Shown here: positions 1 through 8,665 of the stretch, piece by piece | How positions within the stretch are numbered: position 1 is the stretch's first letter | How the letters are laid out: each line of letters opens with the position of its first letter | DNA from: Gallalistipes aquisgranensis | GTDB lineage: Bacteria > Bacteroidota > Bacteroidia > Bacteroidales > Rikenellaceae | Reading direction: 5' to 3' | NCBI RefSeq assembly: GCF_014982715.1 | Contig: NZ_JADCJY010000002.1 | Location: 434,001-498,000 of the forward strand | DNA length: 64,000 nt | Notes under the pieces: model-generated | Told to the model about the DNA's origin: nothing | The model's input: only the letters and a program-made list of their open reading frames with translations | Database searches by the model: none | Position numbers and translations under genes: made by a program

Positions 1-891
1 TTCGCCGCGTACGAGCGAGGTGGAGCCTTCCGCTCCGCGCACCTGGAGCTCGCCGCCCAGGCAGATGTAGATCACGAAGGAGTCGAGCCGCGTGAAGTCG
101 CGCTCCACCATGCCGTGTATCTGGATGACGTTGGTGGTGAAGTAGGGGCACTCCTTGATCTGCACGGGCGTGTTCAGCACCGGGGCCGAGGTGACGTCGT
201 AGTTCTGCGGTGCGCCGAAGTCGATGGCGTCCACCGCCAGTTCCGTGTGCAGCTCCCTCGGCTTGCCGTCGGCGCCCACGCGTCCCCAGTCGTCCACCCG
301 GTAGGTGATGTCCGACGTCTGCTGGATTTCGGCGATCAGCAGCCCCTTGCCGATGGCGTGCACCGTACCCGCCGGAATGAAGTAGGCGTCCCCGGCCTTC
401 ACCTCCACCTTGTTGAGCAGAGAGGGCAGCGTACCTGCCGCCACGGCGTCGAGGTACTCCTGCCGTGTCACCTGACGGTTGAAACCCACATAGAGGGAGG
501 CGCCCGGTTCGGCCGCGATCACGTACCACATCTCCGTCTTGCCGTAGGAGTGGTGACGCTCTTCGGCCAGACGGTCGTCCGGGTGCACCTGGATCGAGAG
601 CACGTCCTCGGCGTCGATGAGTTTGATGAGCACGGGGAATTCGAGTCCGTACCGGTCATAGATCTTCTCGCCCACCAGATCGCCCATGTAGACCTCGATC
701 AGCTCCTGCAGGTCGTTGCCTTTCAGGCAGCCGTTGGCCACCACCGACACGTCGCCCTCGACGCCCGATATTTCCCAGCTTTCGCCGATCTTTACCCCTT
801 CGGGCACTTTCTTGCCCATGGCCGAGGCCAGCCGCTGGCCGCCCCAGATGCGCTCCTTGTAGAGCGGTTTGAATTTCAACGGATACAGCAT
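1..891 (-). CDS. manA: Mannose-6-phosphate isomerase, class I (3' end outside window)
   Basis: Interconverts mannose-6-phosphate and fructose-6-phosphate in the cytoplasm, feeding GDP-mannose synthesis or mannose catabolism. ATG at 891; 297 codons stay open to the left edge, so the C-terminus and stop are missing. Visible type I phosphomannose isomerase signatures: N-terminal LYPLKFKPLYKERIWGG, zinc-site motifs QVHPDD (residues 101-106) and KTEMWY (118-123), PAGTVHAIG (173-181) and QQTSDITYR (190-198). A -7 box lies about 24 bases upstream at 915-922, back to back with the promoter of the ABC exporter genes. No frame disruption. Confidence in the family is high; the true length cannot be judged. 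Confidence 0.93.
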   Translation of the reverse strand, partial: MLYPLKFKPLYKERIWGGQRLASAMGKKVPEGVKIGESWEISGVEGDVSVVANGCLKGNDLQELIEVYMGDLVGEKIYDRYGLEFPVLIKLIDAEDVLSIQVHPDDRLAEERHHSYGKTEMWYVIAAEPGASLYVGFNRQVTRQEYLDAVAAGTLPSLLNKVEVKAGDAYFIPAGTVHAIGKGLLIAEIQQTSDITYRVDDWGRVGADGKPRELHTELAVDAIDFGAPQNYDVTSAPVLNTPVQIKECPYFTTNVIQIHGMVERDFTRLDSFVIYICLGGELQVRGAEGSTSLVRGE

Positions 892-914
892 AGTCCTTTT
901 CAGAGTTTGTGAGA

Positions 915-922
915 CAAAGTTA
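915..922 (-). promoter_or_regulatory. -7 box (TAACTTTG) of manA
   Basis: Matches the Bacteroidetes -7 consensus TAnnTTTG on the minus strand, 24 bases before the manA ATG. It is divergent from the plus-strand box at 944-951. Confidence 0.55.
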
Positions 923-943
923 GTTAAATTTTTAAGAATTTAC

Positions 944-951
944 TACATTTG
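944..951 (+). promoter_or_regulatory. -7 box (TACATTTG) of the ABC exporter operon
   Basis: Matches TAnnTTTG 26 bases before the ATG at 977. Because of its position, the in-frame ATG at 869 cannot be the start used from this promoter. Confidence 0.55.
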
Positions 952-976
952 TTCCGGATCGGAAATATCGTACCCC

Positions 977-1897
977 ATGGAGATAGTCAGAGTAGAGCAC
1001 GTAACCAAACAATATGCCGGACACAAGGCGCTGGACGATGTTTCCCTTTCGATTCCCGAGGGTTGCGTCTACGGTCTGCTGGGTCCCAACGGAGCGGGCA
1101 AGACGACCCTGATCCGCATCATCAACCGCATCACGGCGCCCGACAGCGGCACGGTCTGGCTCGACGGCCGCCCGTTGCAGCCGGACGATGTCTACCGCAT
1201 CGGCTACCTGCCCGAGGAACGGGGCTTGTACAAGAAGATGAAGGTGGGCGAACAGGCTGTCTATTTCGCCCGGCTCAAGGGGCTTTCGCGCCGCGAGGCC
1301 ACGCTGCGCCTGCGGGAATGGTTCGACCGTTTCGGCATCCGTCCCTGGTGGAACAGACGCGTGGAGGAGCTCAGCAAGGGAATGGCCCAGAAGATACAGT
1401 TCATCGTGACGGTGCTCCACCGGCCGCGGCTGCTCATCTTCGACGAGCCTTTCAGCGGTTTCGACCCGATCAATGCCAACCTGCTCAAGACGGAGATTCT
1501 CCGGCTGAAGGAGGAGGGCGCCACCGTGATCTTTTCGACCCACAACATGTCCTCGGTCGAGGAGATATGCGACCATATCACGCTGATAAACCGTTCCCGC
1601 AATATCCTCAGCGGCCGGGTGGAGGAGATCCGCCACCGTTACGGGGAGAATCTGTTCCAGATCGACTTCCTCGGTGACGGGGATGCCCTGCGCCGGGTGC
1701 TGGAGGAGCGCTTCGGCGCGGTGGAGGAGGGCGGAGCTTCGTCGCTCTACGGTTCGTTGCGGGTGCGCCTCGAGGGGGCCGACCGGGTCCGGGAGCTGCT
1801 CGCCCTGGCCAACGACCGGGTCTCTGTGCGCGGTTTTCGGGAGATCATTCCGGGTATGAACGACATATTCATCAAGGCGGTCGAAGGTAAACTGTAA
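977..1897 (+). CDS. ABC transporter ATP-binding protein (NatA/ABC-2 type)
   Basis: ATPase subunit of an exporter, paired with the permease that starts 10 bases downstream. Walker A GPNGAGKTT (36-44), signature LSKGM (132-136), Walker B LLIFDEPF (152-159) and the H-loop histidine at about 189 are all present, so it should be active. After the nucleotide-binding domain there is a roughly 90-residue C-terminal extension, as in NatA- and CcmA-like ATPases. The frame is open upstream to 869, but the ATG at 977 follows the -7 box at 944-951 and begins directly with the ABC fold (MEIVRVEHVTKQY). The substrate cannot be told; NatAB sodium export is one known role of the family. Confidence 0.9.
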   Translation: MEIVRVEHVTKQYAGHKALDDVSLSIPEGCVYGLLGPNGAGKTTLIRIINRITAPDSGTVWLDGRPLQPDDVYRIGYLPEERGLYKKMKVGEQAVYFARLKGLSRREATLRLREWFDRFGIRPWWNRRVEELSKGMAQKIQFIVTVLHRPRLLIFDEPFSGFDPINANLLKTEILRLKEEGATVIFSTHNMSSVEEICDHITLINRSRNILSGRVEEIRHRYGENLFQIDFLGDGDALRRVLEERFGAVEEGGASSLYGSLRVRLEGADRVRELLALANDRVSVRGFREIIPGMNDIFIKAVEGKL

Positions 1898-1907
1898 ACA
1901 GGACAAG

Positions 1908-3227
1908 ATGGGAAAAACAGGCATAATCGTCGCAAGGGAATTCAACGAGCGGGTGCGCAAGCGCAGTTTCATTCTCACCACGATTCTCACCCCGCTGCTG
2001 CTGGTAGGGCTGATGGTGGCCCCTGTGCTGGTCTCCCGCCTCGGGTCCGACAGGGAGAAGGAGATCCTGGTGGTGGACCGCAGCGGCGTGGTCGCTCCGC
2101 AGCTGGAGAGCGGCGACCGGCTGACGTTCCGTCCCGAGACCCGGCCGCTCGGGGAGCTGAGGACCCAGAGGCAGGAGGTGTACGGTATTCTGGTGATCGG
2201 AGCCGACGTGCTGACCGATCCGCACGACGTACAACTCTATACCTACGAGGCTCCCACGCTGGAGGTGGAAAACGCCCTTTCGGACCGGATCGCCCGCGTG
2301 ATCGAGGCCGAAAAGCTGAAGGCATACCGTATCGACTCCCTGCCGCAGATTCTCGAGCGGGTCGAAACCGACGTTTCGCTCCAGGTGTTCCGCATCGACG
2401 GGGAGGGCCGCGAGCAGGAGCGTTCGGGCGTGCTCTCCACCGTGCTGGCCTATCTGTCCGGTTTCCTGATCTATATGTTCGTCTTCCTCTACGGAGCGAT
2501 GGTCATGCAGGGGGTGATCGAGGAGAAAAGTTCCCGCGTGCTGGAGATTATGGTCTCTTCCGTGCGGCCTTACGAACTGATGATGGGCAAGATCCTGGGG
2601 ATCGCCGCCGTGGCCCTCACCCAGTTCCTGATCTGGGTGGTGCTGATCTTCGTGCTGGGCGGGGCGGCCATGTCGCTGGCTGCGGGCGATGCCCTGGCGG
2701 AAGGGGCCGCGGCCGTGACCGGAGGAATGTCCGGAGCCGTGGGGCCTCTTTCGGGGCTCGACGCCGACAGTCTCGACGCCCTGCGGCGGGTGACCGATCC
2801 CGCCTTTCTGGGCCGGATCTTCGCCGGATTCGTGGTCTATTTCATCGGGGGATACCTGCTCTATGCGGCCATGTTCGCCGCCATCGGCAGTGCCGTGGAC
2901 AACGTGGCCGATTCCCAGCAGCTCCAGATGCCCGTCACCATTCCGATGGTGCTGGCACTGGTCGTGATGCTCGCCGTGATGAACGACCCCGACGGCGGGC
3001 TGGCCTTCTGGTTCAGCATGATTCCGCTCACTTCGCCCGTCATCATGATGGCCCGTCTGCCCTACGGGGTTCCCTTCTGGGAGGTGGCCCTCTCCGTGGC
3101 GCTGCTTTACGCCAGTTTCGCCGGCATGGTGTGGGTGGCCGGCAAGATCTACCGGGTGGGGATTTTCATGTACGGCAAGAAGCCCGGCCTGAAGGAGCTT
3201 TTCAAGTGGGTGCGTTACAAATATTGA
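1908..3227 (+). CDS. ABC-2 family transporter permease (NatB-like)
   Basis: Membrane partner of the preceding ATPase, 439 aa. One N-terminal membrane helix (about residues 20-42), a long soluble extracytoplasmic domain (to about 175), then a cluster of helices between about 180 and 420 including SGFLIYMFVFLYGAMVMQGV and the following EEKSSRVLEIMVSSVRP. The motif EEKSSRVLEIM after the second helix is typical of NatB/YhaP-type ABC-2 permeases. Translational coupling with the ATPase is likely from the 10-base gap. An Ala/Gly-rich segment at about residues 250-285 sits between helices. Export substrate unknown. Confidence 0.88.
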   Translation: MGKTGIIVAREFNERVRKRSFILTTILTPLLLVGLMVAPVLVSRLGSDREKEILVVDRSGVVAPQLESGDRLTFRPETRPLGELRTQRQEVYGILVIGADVLTDPHDVQLYTYEAPTLEVENALSDRIARVIEAEKLKAYRIDSLPQILERVETDVSLQVFRIDGEGREQERSGVLSTVLAYLSGFLIYMFVFLYGAMVMQGVIEEKSSRVLEIMVSSVRPYELMMGKILGIAAVALTQFLIWVVLIFVLGGAAMSLAAGDALAEGAAAVTGGMSGAVGPLSGLDADSLDALRRVTDPAFLGRIFAGFVVYFIGGYLLYAAMFAAIGSAVDNVADSQQLQMPVTIPMVLALVVMLAVMNDPDGGLAFWFSMIPLTSPVIMMARLPYGVPFWEVALSVALLYASFAGMVWVAGKIYRVGIFMYGKKPGLKELFKWVRYKY

Positions 3228-3244
3228 TCTAAAACATAGAAGCT

Positions 3245-4270
3245 ATGAAAAAACGAGTGTTGGTAACGGGCGGCGCGGGTTATATCGGTTCCCATACCGC
3301 CGTGGAGCTGATCGAAGCGGGCTACGACGTGGTGGTCGCCGACGATCTGTCGAATGCGGAGATGACGGCTGTGGAGGGCGTGCGCAGGATCACGGGTGCG
3401 GAGGTTCCCTTCGTGAAGGCCGATTGCAGCGATCCCGCCCAGCTTTTCCCGATCTTCGAGCAGTATCCGGTCGATGCCGTGATCCACTTCGCCGCTTTCA
3501 AGGCCGTGGGGGAATCGGTCCATAAACCGCTCGACTATTACCGCAATAACCTCTCCCTGCTGATTACCGTGCTGGAGGCCATGCGCAAATACGGCGTGGA
3601 GAATATCGTCTTCTCCTCCTCCTGCACTGTCTACGGACAGGCCGACGTGCTGCCCGTCACCGAACAGACCCCCCGCAAGGAGGCCGAATCGCCCTACGGC
3701 AACACCAAGAAGATGTGCGAGGATATTCTGCGCGACTCCGTGAAAGCCTATCCCGGGCTGAAGGGAATCGCGCTGCGCTATTTCAATCCGATCGGGGCCC
3801 ATCCTTCGGCCCTGATCGGCGAACTGCCCCGCGGCGTGCCCAACAACCTGGTTCCCTACGTGACGCAGACGGCGGCCGGGCTCCGCGAGCAGCTGAGCGT
3901 CTTCGGAGACGACTACAACACGCCGGACGGCTCCTGTCTCCGTGACTATATCGACGTGGTCGACCTGGCCAGGGCCCATGTGGCGGCGATCGGCCGCATG
4001 GTCGGGGGGAGGAGCAAGGCTCCTTACGAGATTTTCAATGTCGGAACGGGCCGTCCCGTGTCTGTGCTCGAACTGGTGCACACGTTCGAAAAGGTGAACG
4101 GCGTGAAGGTCAACTATAAGATCGTGGGCCGCAGGGCCGGCGACATCGAAGCGGTGTGGGCCGACACCTCCTATGCCAACAGCGAATTGGGCTGGAAGGC
4201 CGAAAAGAGCCTCGAAGAGACGCTCGCCGGTGCCTGGAACTGGGAAAAGCACCGGCGCGGGATCGAGTGA
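3245..4270 (+). CDS. galE: UDP-glucose 4-epimerase
   Basis: Interconverts UDP-glucose and UDP-galactose (Leloir pathway and polysaccharide precursors). 341 aa, the usual length. NAD-binding GGAGYIGS near residues 8-15, catalytic Ser/Thr region SSSCTVYG, and YxxxK as YGNTKK; the substrate loop RYFNPIGAHPS and C-terminal RRAGDIEAVWAD are also standard GalE. It follows the exporter permease by 17 bases and may be co-transcribed, though the functions are not obviously linked. It ends before a hairpin at 4368-4399. Confidence 0.96.
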   Translation: MKKRVLVTGGAGYIGSHTAVELIEAGYDVVVADDLSNAEMTAVEGVRRITGAEVPFVKADCSDPAQLFPIFEQYPVDAVIHFAAFKAVGESVHKPLDYYRNNLSLLITVLEAMRKYGVENIVFSSSCTVYGQADVLPVTEQTPRKEAESPYGNTKKMCEDILRDSVKAYPGLKGIALRYFNPIGAHPSALIGELPRGVPNNLVPYVTQTAAGLREQLSVFGDDYNTPDGSCLRDYIDVVDLARAHVAAIGRMVGGRSKAPYEIFNVGTGRPVSVLELVHTFEKVNGVKVNYKIVGRRAGDIEAVWADTSYANSELGWKAEKSLEETLAGAWNWEKHRRGIE

Positions 4271-4367
4271 CCGGTCCGCGCTTGCCGGTAAGGCCGTGTG
4301 CGGAACGGTTCCGCATCCGGAAACGACGGAGACGGGCCTCGGCGAGTTTTCAGAAACAGAATAGAAT

Positions 4368-4399
4368 CACCCCTGTCGGAGATGATTCCGGCAGGGGTG
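4368..4399. terminator. Stem-loop between convergent galE and PurF-like gene
   Basis: Arms CACCCCTGTCGG and CCGGCAGGGGTG pair over 12 positions (one G-T) around an 8-base loop. It sits in the 183-base gap between two convergent genes, so it can serve both strands. There is no strong T-tract. I see nothing else in the gap. Confidence 0.5.
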
Positions 4400-4453
4400 G
4401 TTTCGTAAAGGGCGGACTTCTTCGGGGAGTCCTGCCCGTATGTGAAGGGGAAT

Positions 4454-5875
4454 TTACTCCATGTAGCTCGAATTGTCCCAGCAGTGGGTGCAGAGCTCCT
4501 CTTTGGGCAGGCCGATGGCTTTGACCAGATCGTCCAGCCGCTGGAAACGGAGCGTGTCGGCGCCGATCGTCCTGCGCATCAGCTCCACCATGCGGGCATG
4601 GCGCTCCGAATCGGGATCGGCGTACTCCTGCAGCAGCTCCTCCGAAAACTCCTCGGTGCCCTCCAGTTCCCGGATCACCCGCCGGGTGAAGAGGTCGAAC
4701 GTGGAGCGCGAGGTGGAGAAGTTGAGGAAGACGCAGGGGTAGATCAGCGGCGGGCAGGCGATCCGGATGTGGATCTTGTCTGCACCCGATTCCGTGAGTT
4801 TGATGATATTGTCCTTGAGCTGTGTGCCCCGTACGATCGAATCGTCCAGCAGCACCATTTTCGCCCCTTTGGTGAACGCTTCGTTGGGGATGAGCTTCAT
4901 CTTGGCCACCAGGTCGCGCATGTTCTGGTTCTGGGGCATGAAGCTGCGCGGCCACGTGGGGGTGTACTTCACGAAGGCCCGCTTGTAGGGGATCCGTTTC
5001 TCGTTGGCGTACCCGATGGCGTGCCCGATGCCCGAATCGGGAATCCCCGCGGCATAGTCCACCTCCTTCAGATCGTCCCGTCCGGCCAGCGCCGCACCGC
5101 AGCGGTAGCGGGCGTCCTCCACGTTGATCCCTTCGTACCATGACGAGGGATAGCCGTAGTAGACCCACATGAACGAACATATCTGTTTCCTCCGTCCGGG
5201 GGCGATGACCTGTTCCGTGCCGTTCTCCGTCACGAAAACCGCCTCTCCCGGCCCGAGTTCCCGGCAGGGCAGGTACTCCAGGTTGGCGAACGCCGAACTC
5301 TCCGTGGCGACCGCGTATCCGTCTCCGTTTTTGCCGATCAGCACCGGCGTGCGGCCGAACCGGTCGCGCACGGCGTAGATGCCCCGTTCGGTCAGGATCA
5401 TCATCGTGCACGATCCTTTCACCTTCCGCTGCACCAGTTCGATCCCCTCCCGGAAGTCGGTCCCGAGGCTGACCAGGATGGCGACCAGCTCCGTGGGGTT
5501 GATCTTCGAACCGGAGAGTTCGGCGAAATTGATCTTGCGCTCCAGCAGTTCGCCGGTCAGCTCTTCGATGTTGTCCACCCGGCCGATCGTCACCACCGAG
5601 AAACGTCCCAGGTGGGAGGTGAGGGTGATGGGCTGCGACTCCCCGTCGCTGATGACGCCGATGCCCAGCCGCGAGCCGGCGAATTTGGGCAGGTCGCCCT
5701 CGAACTTATTCCGGAAATAGGCGCTCTCCAGCGAGTGGATCGTGCGCACGAACGACTGCCCGTCCCAGAAGGCCATGCCGGCCCGTTTGGTGCCCAGGTG
5801 CGAATGGTAGTCCGTGCCGTAGAATACGTCCGCCACGCAGTCCCGCTTGGAGACACAACCGAAAAATCCGCTCAT
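4454..5875 (-). CDS. PurF-like amidophosphoribosyltransferase family protein (Ser in place of Cys1)
   Basis: 473 aa with the PurF layout: N-terminal Ntn glutaminase-like domain (about 1-225) and type I phosphoribosyltransferase domain with the PRPP loop VLLDDSIVRGTQ (341-352). Canonical PurF starts MCG, with Cys1 as the amide-hydrolysing nucleophile after Met removal; here the start reads MSGFFGC, putting Ser there. I recall the same MSGFFGC start in Bacteroides homologues, so it looks like a lineage subfamily and not a mutation. Either Ser is the nucleophile, or the protein uses ammonia, or it does something other than purine synthesis. It lies 70 bases downstream of folE and may share its transcript. 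Annotating it plainly as purF would overstate the evidence. Confidence 0.8.
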   Translation of the reverse strand: MSGFFGCVSKRDCVADVFYGTDYHSHLGTKRAGMAFWDGQSFVRTIHSLESAYFRNKFEGDLPKFAGSRLGIGVISDGESQPITLTSHLGRFSVVTIGRVDNIEELTGELLERKINFAELSGSKINPTELVAILVSLGTDFREGIELVQRKVKGSCTMMILTERGIYAVRDRFGRTPVLIGKNGDGYAVATESSAFANLEYLPCRELGPGEAVFVTENGTEQVIAPGRRKQICSFMWVYYGYPSSWYEGINVEDARYRCGAALAGRDDLKEVDYAAGIPDSGIGHAIGYANEKRIPYKRAFVKYTPTWPRSFMPQNQNMRDLVAKMKLIPNEAFTKGAKMVLLDDSIVRGTQLKDNIIKLTESGADKIHIRIACPPLIYPCVFLNFSTSRSTFDLFTRRVIRELEGTEEFSEELLQEYADPDSERHARMVELMRRTIGADTLRFQRLDDLVKAIGLPKEELCTHCWDNSSYME

Positions 5876-5945
5876 AACGTGTTTGCAGTTAGTGTGTTCT
5901 ATTAAAAAAGGGCGACCGTTCCGTCACCCGCGATGTTCCTGTGTT

Positions 5946-6551
5946 CTATCTGAGCCGGCTGCCGATCAGGTGGATGAACTCCTCCCGCGTGCGCATCTGC
6001 GAGAGGAACACGCCCGTGAAGGCCGATGTCGTGGTGGCCGAATTCTGTTTCTGCACCCCCCGCATCTGCATGCACATGTGACTGGCTTCGATCACCACGG
6101 CCACCCCCATCGGGTTGAGCGCCTCCTGGATGCAGTCGCGGATCTGTACCGTCAGCCGTTCCTGCACCTGGAGCCGCCGGGCGAATGCCTCCACCACCCG
6201 CGCGATCTTCGACAGCCCCGTGATGTATCCGTTGGGGATATAGGCCACGTGGGCCTTTCCGTAGAAGGGAAGCATGTGGTGTTCGCACAGGGAGTAGAGT
6301 TCGATGTCCTTCACGATTACCATCTGCTTGTACTCCTCCCGGAATTTGGCCGACAGCAGGATCTCTTTCGGGTCGGCATGGTAGCCCTGCGTGAGGAATG
6401 CCATCGCCTTGGCTACCCGCTCCGGGGTCTTGAGCAGGCCCTCGCGTCCGGGGTCCTCCCCCAGGATAGTGAGGATTTCCCGGTAGTGGTGCGAAAGCCT
6501 CTCGATCGCTTCGGGCGAAAAATGTTCCTCCTTGCAGTAGTTCTCTTCCAT
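5946..6551 (-). CDS. folE: GTP cyclohydrolase I
   Basis: Converts GTP to 7,8-dihydroneopterin triphosphate, first step of folate (and pterin/queuosine) synthesis. Zinc site CEHH in [15 protein letters not shown], and the family blocks [14 protein letters not shown] and [22 protein letters not shown] are intact. An upstream in-frame start at 6584 is excluded because a -7 box (6573-6580) lies between it and the ATG at 6551; the chosen start gives 201 aa and a leader of about 20 nt. folK (14.4 kb) and queD (60.2 kb), which use its product line, are elsewhere in the window. Confidence 0.95.
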   Translation of the reverse strand: MEENYCKEEHFSPEAIERLSHHYREILTILGEDPGREGLLKTPERVAKAMAFLTQGYHADPKEILLSAKFREEYKQMVIVKDIELYSLCEHHMLPFYGKAHVAYIPNGYITGLSKIARVVEAFARRLQVQERLTVQIRDCIQEALNPMGVAVVIEASHMCMQMRGVQKQNSATTTSAFTGVFLSQMRTREEFIHLIGSRLR

Positions 6552-6572
6552 GTCGTTGCGGCTGTTGTGGGG

Positions 6573-6580
6573 CAAAAGTA
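6573..6580 (-). promoter_or_regulatory. -7 box (TACTTTTG) of folE
   Basis: TAnnTTTG match 21 bases upstream of the folE ATG at 6551. It fixes the start, since the alternative ATG at 6584 lies upstream of it. Confidence 0.6.
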
Positions 6581-6648
6581 GCAATTTTCCCGGATATAGC
6601 GAAAAAAGCCGCGGGATTTTCGGCGGGCCGGCCTTCCTTCCGCCGGGG

Positions 6649-7884
6649 TTACACCAGCCGCCGGAGCGAGGACGCCGGGGTCAGACGCATGTTCCGCAGA
6701 TCGGCGCCTTCGAGCAGCGCCACGCCCGGCCGTTTGCCCGCCTCCAGCGATCCGTACCGGTCGTCGATCCCGAGTGCCCGGGCGCCTCCTGCCGTAGCCC
6801 AGCCGAGCAGCTCTTCCAAGGGGATTCCCTTCAGCGCCTGCATCTCCCCGAGCATCGAGAGCGTTCCGTTCGAGGCGGCCGAATCCGTGCCCAACGCGAT
6901 CCGTGCGCCGTGGCGGCGAAGCAGTTCCACGGGCGGATACCCGCCCGTGACGTATGCGTTCGAACGGGGACAGAGCACCCACGTCAGTCGTTCCCCGAAG
7001 TGCTCCTGCAGGGCGGCGATCTCCTCCTCGGTGGCGAACGTGCCGTGGACGAGCAGCAGGTTACGGTCGCGGGGCACGAGGCGGAGGATGCGTTCGGCCG
7101 GGGAGCCTTCGCCCGTGAAGTCGGCCGGCAGTCCGCACTCCCGGTACCATTCCCACAGGGCTCCTTCGCCCCGGTAAAGAGCCCGTTCCTCTTCGCTCTC
7201 CATGAAGTGGATCGACAGCGGGCCGGACATTTCCGCACCCTTTCCCCGAGTGTCTCCGGAGGAGTGCGGAACGAACGTTCCGTCCGCTTCGTCTTTCCGT
7301 CCGTCGTCCGCTGTCCGGGAGAAAACGTCCCGACTCAGCGAATAGGTCGAGTGGGGAGTGACCGAAAAAGGCAGGCCGTAGGCCCTGCATGTTTTCGCCA
7401 GCGGCTCCAGCGGGCCGGCCGAGGTCGTGCGCAGTCCGAACAGCTCCAGGAAGTTGTGGAAGTAGAGCGGACTCTCCCGTTTGATCCGGAAAGTTCCGGT
7501 GCCGTTGCAGGTGTCGCCCACGGCGACTGTTCCCTCGGCCCGCATCCGGGCGATCCGGTACCGGGCCGCCTCCTCTCTCTCCTGCGGGGTGCGGGACCGG
7601 CGCAGCATCCCTACGGCCCGTGCGAATGCCGCGAGGCCGCATCCCGCAGGGACGGCCCCTTGCAGGTGGGAGAGCTCCAGATGACAGTGGGCGTTGACCG
7701 TTCCCGGAATCAAGATGCCGCTGTAAAACTCCACGCCCGGGAGCGAATCCACCCGGTCGCTTGTTTCGACCGCCGCGATGCGGCCCTCCGCGTCAACGGA
7801 GAGAATCCCGCCCCGGAGAAATCCACGGGGCGTGTAGAGATAATGTGCCGCTATCCTGCGAAAGGTACGGGTACTCTTTTCCAT
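6649..7884 (-). CDS. Amidohydrolase-superfamily deaminase/hydrolase (ATZ/TRZ-MtaD-like)
   Basis: Predicted metal-dependent hydrolase or deaminase with a TIM barrel. Metal-ligand motifs: [10 protein letters not shown] (HxH at residues 66/68), [17 protein letters not shown] and [15 protein letters not shown] segment at about residues 175-215 is rich in charged residues and probably a surface insertion. The motif NAHCHLE is also seen in aminodeoxyfutalosine deaminases and S-adenosylhomocysteine/methylthioadenosine deaminases, so the substrate is open. Its first 30 codons overlap the 3' end of the upstream lipoprotein gene by 92 bases in another frame; the conserved block [15 protein letters not shown] lies inside the overlap, so the start cannot be moved far downstream. 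Confidence 0.8.
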   Translation of the reverse strand: MEKSTRTFRRIAAHYLYTPRGFLRGGILSVDAEGRIAAVETSDRVDSLPGVEFYSGILIPGTVNAHCHLELSHLQGAVPAGCGLAAFARAVGMLRRSRTPQEREEAARYRIARMRAEGTVAVGDTCNGTGTFRIKRESPLYFHNFLELFGLRTTSAGPLEPLAKTCRAYGLPFSVTPHSTYSLSRDVFSRTADDGRKDEADGTFVPHSSGDTRGKGAEMSGPLSIHFMESEEERALYRGEGALWEWYRECGLPADFTGEGSPAERILRLVPRDRNLLLVHGTFATEEEIAALQEHFGERLTWVLCPRSNAYVTGGYPPVELLRRHGARIALGTDSAASNGTLSMLGEMQALKGIPLEELLGWATAGGARALGIDDRYGSLEAGKRPGVALLEGADLRNMRLTPASSLRRLV

Positions 7885-8665
7885 CGATCAGCAGTTTGTA
7901 GTTCATCAGTTCGCGGGTGAGCGAATCGCGGGCCGCCTTTGCGGGCAGGTAGTAGGTCACGGTCAGCGAGTCGATCCTCAGCGACGGGGCCTTGAGTCCC
8001 TTGCCGTAGTTTCCGAAACGGATTTCGAGCACCCGGGCGCGGGGCGTGGCGGATATCTTCGTCTCGTAGCTCTGGCGGTTGTTCTTCTTCATCCAGTTGA
8101 CCGACGAGGAGACCTGCCGGCCCGCCGAGTCGCGCAGCAGGTGGTTCGTGCGCAGACTGCCGTTCCGGTCCGTGGAGTCGATCAGGTAGCTGTACCGGAT
8201 CTTGTAGCTGCCCTCTTCCACGGGGATCAGGATGCGGAGCCTGCCCGTGTCGGCGATGCGCCGGGCCACGATCAGCGAATCCTCGTACACCGTCCGTTTG
8301 AACCGTTCGCCCGCGATCAGGTCGATCGTGTCGAGCACGGCCACCTTGTCCTGGTACCATTCGTACTCCTTTTCGAGCTGGTCGATCGCCTCGTTGATGA
8401 TGTCCGACAGGCGGGAGCTTTTGCGTTTGGAGAAGTCGTTGATCGTGTAGATCATGTCCGTGGGGCGGTAGCCGTATTTTTCGAAGATGGGTTCGTAGAT
8501 GTCCATCGAATCGCAGTCGATGCGCCCGTTGTTGCAGAAGGCGTTGGCGAGGTATATCTCCTTGAAGATCGACCGCAGGTCTTCGTCGGCGATGGTCTTG
8601 GGCCGGGAGCAGCCGCCCGCCAGGAGCAAAGCGGCGGCGAAGAGGATGACTCGTGAGGTTTTCAT
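7793..8665 (-). CDS. Lipoprotein, DUF4296-like N-terminal domain
   Basis: 290 aa. A lipoprotein signal peptide (MKTSRVILFAAALLLAGGC, lipid-modified Cys at 19) is followed by an all-alpha region with DLRSIFKEIYLANAF and MIYTINDFSKR, which resembles the Bacteroidetes DUF4296 domain, then a beta-rich C-terminal half. Function unknown; likely membrane-anchored in the periplasm. The ATG overlaps the stop of the upstream LolC/E-type permease (ATGA), implying coupled translation, and the C-terminal 30 codons overlap the amidohydrolase gene. The overlapped tail looks unconserved, which would let two frames coexist. Confidence 0.75.
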   Translation of the reverse strand: MKTSRVILFAAALLLAGGCSRPKTIADEDLRSIFKEIYLANAFCNNGRIDCDSMDIYEPIFEKYGYRPTDMIYTINDFSKRKSSRLSDIINEAIDQLEKEYEWYQDKVAVLDTIDLIAGERFKRTVYEDSLIVARRIADTGRLRILIPVEEGSYKIRYSYLIDSTDRNGSLRTNHLLRDSAGRQVSSSVNWMKKNNRQSYETKISATPRARVLEIRFGNYGKGLKAPSLRIDSLTVTYYLPAKAARDSLTRELMNYKLLIDGKEYPYLSQDSGTLSLHAPWISPGRDSLR

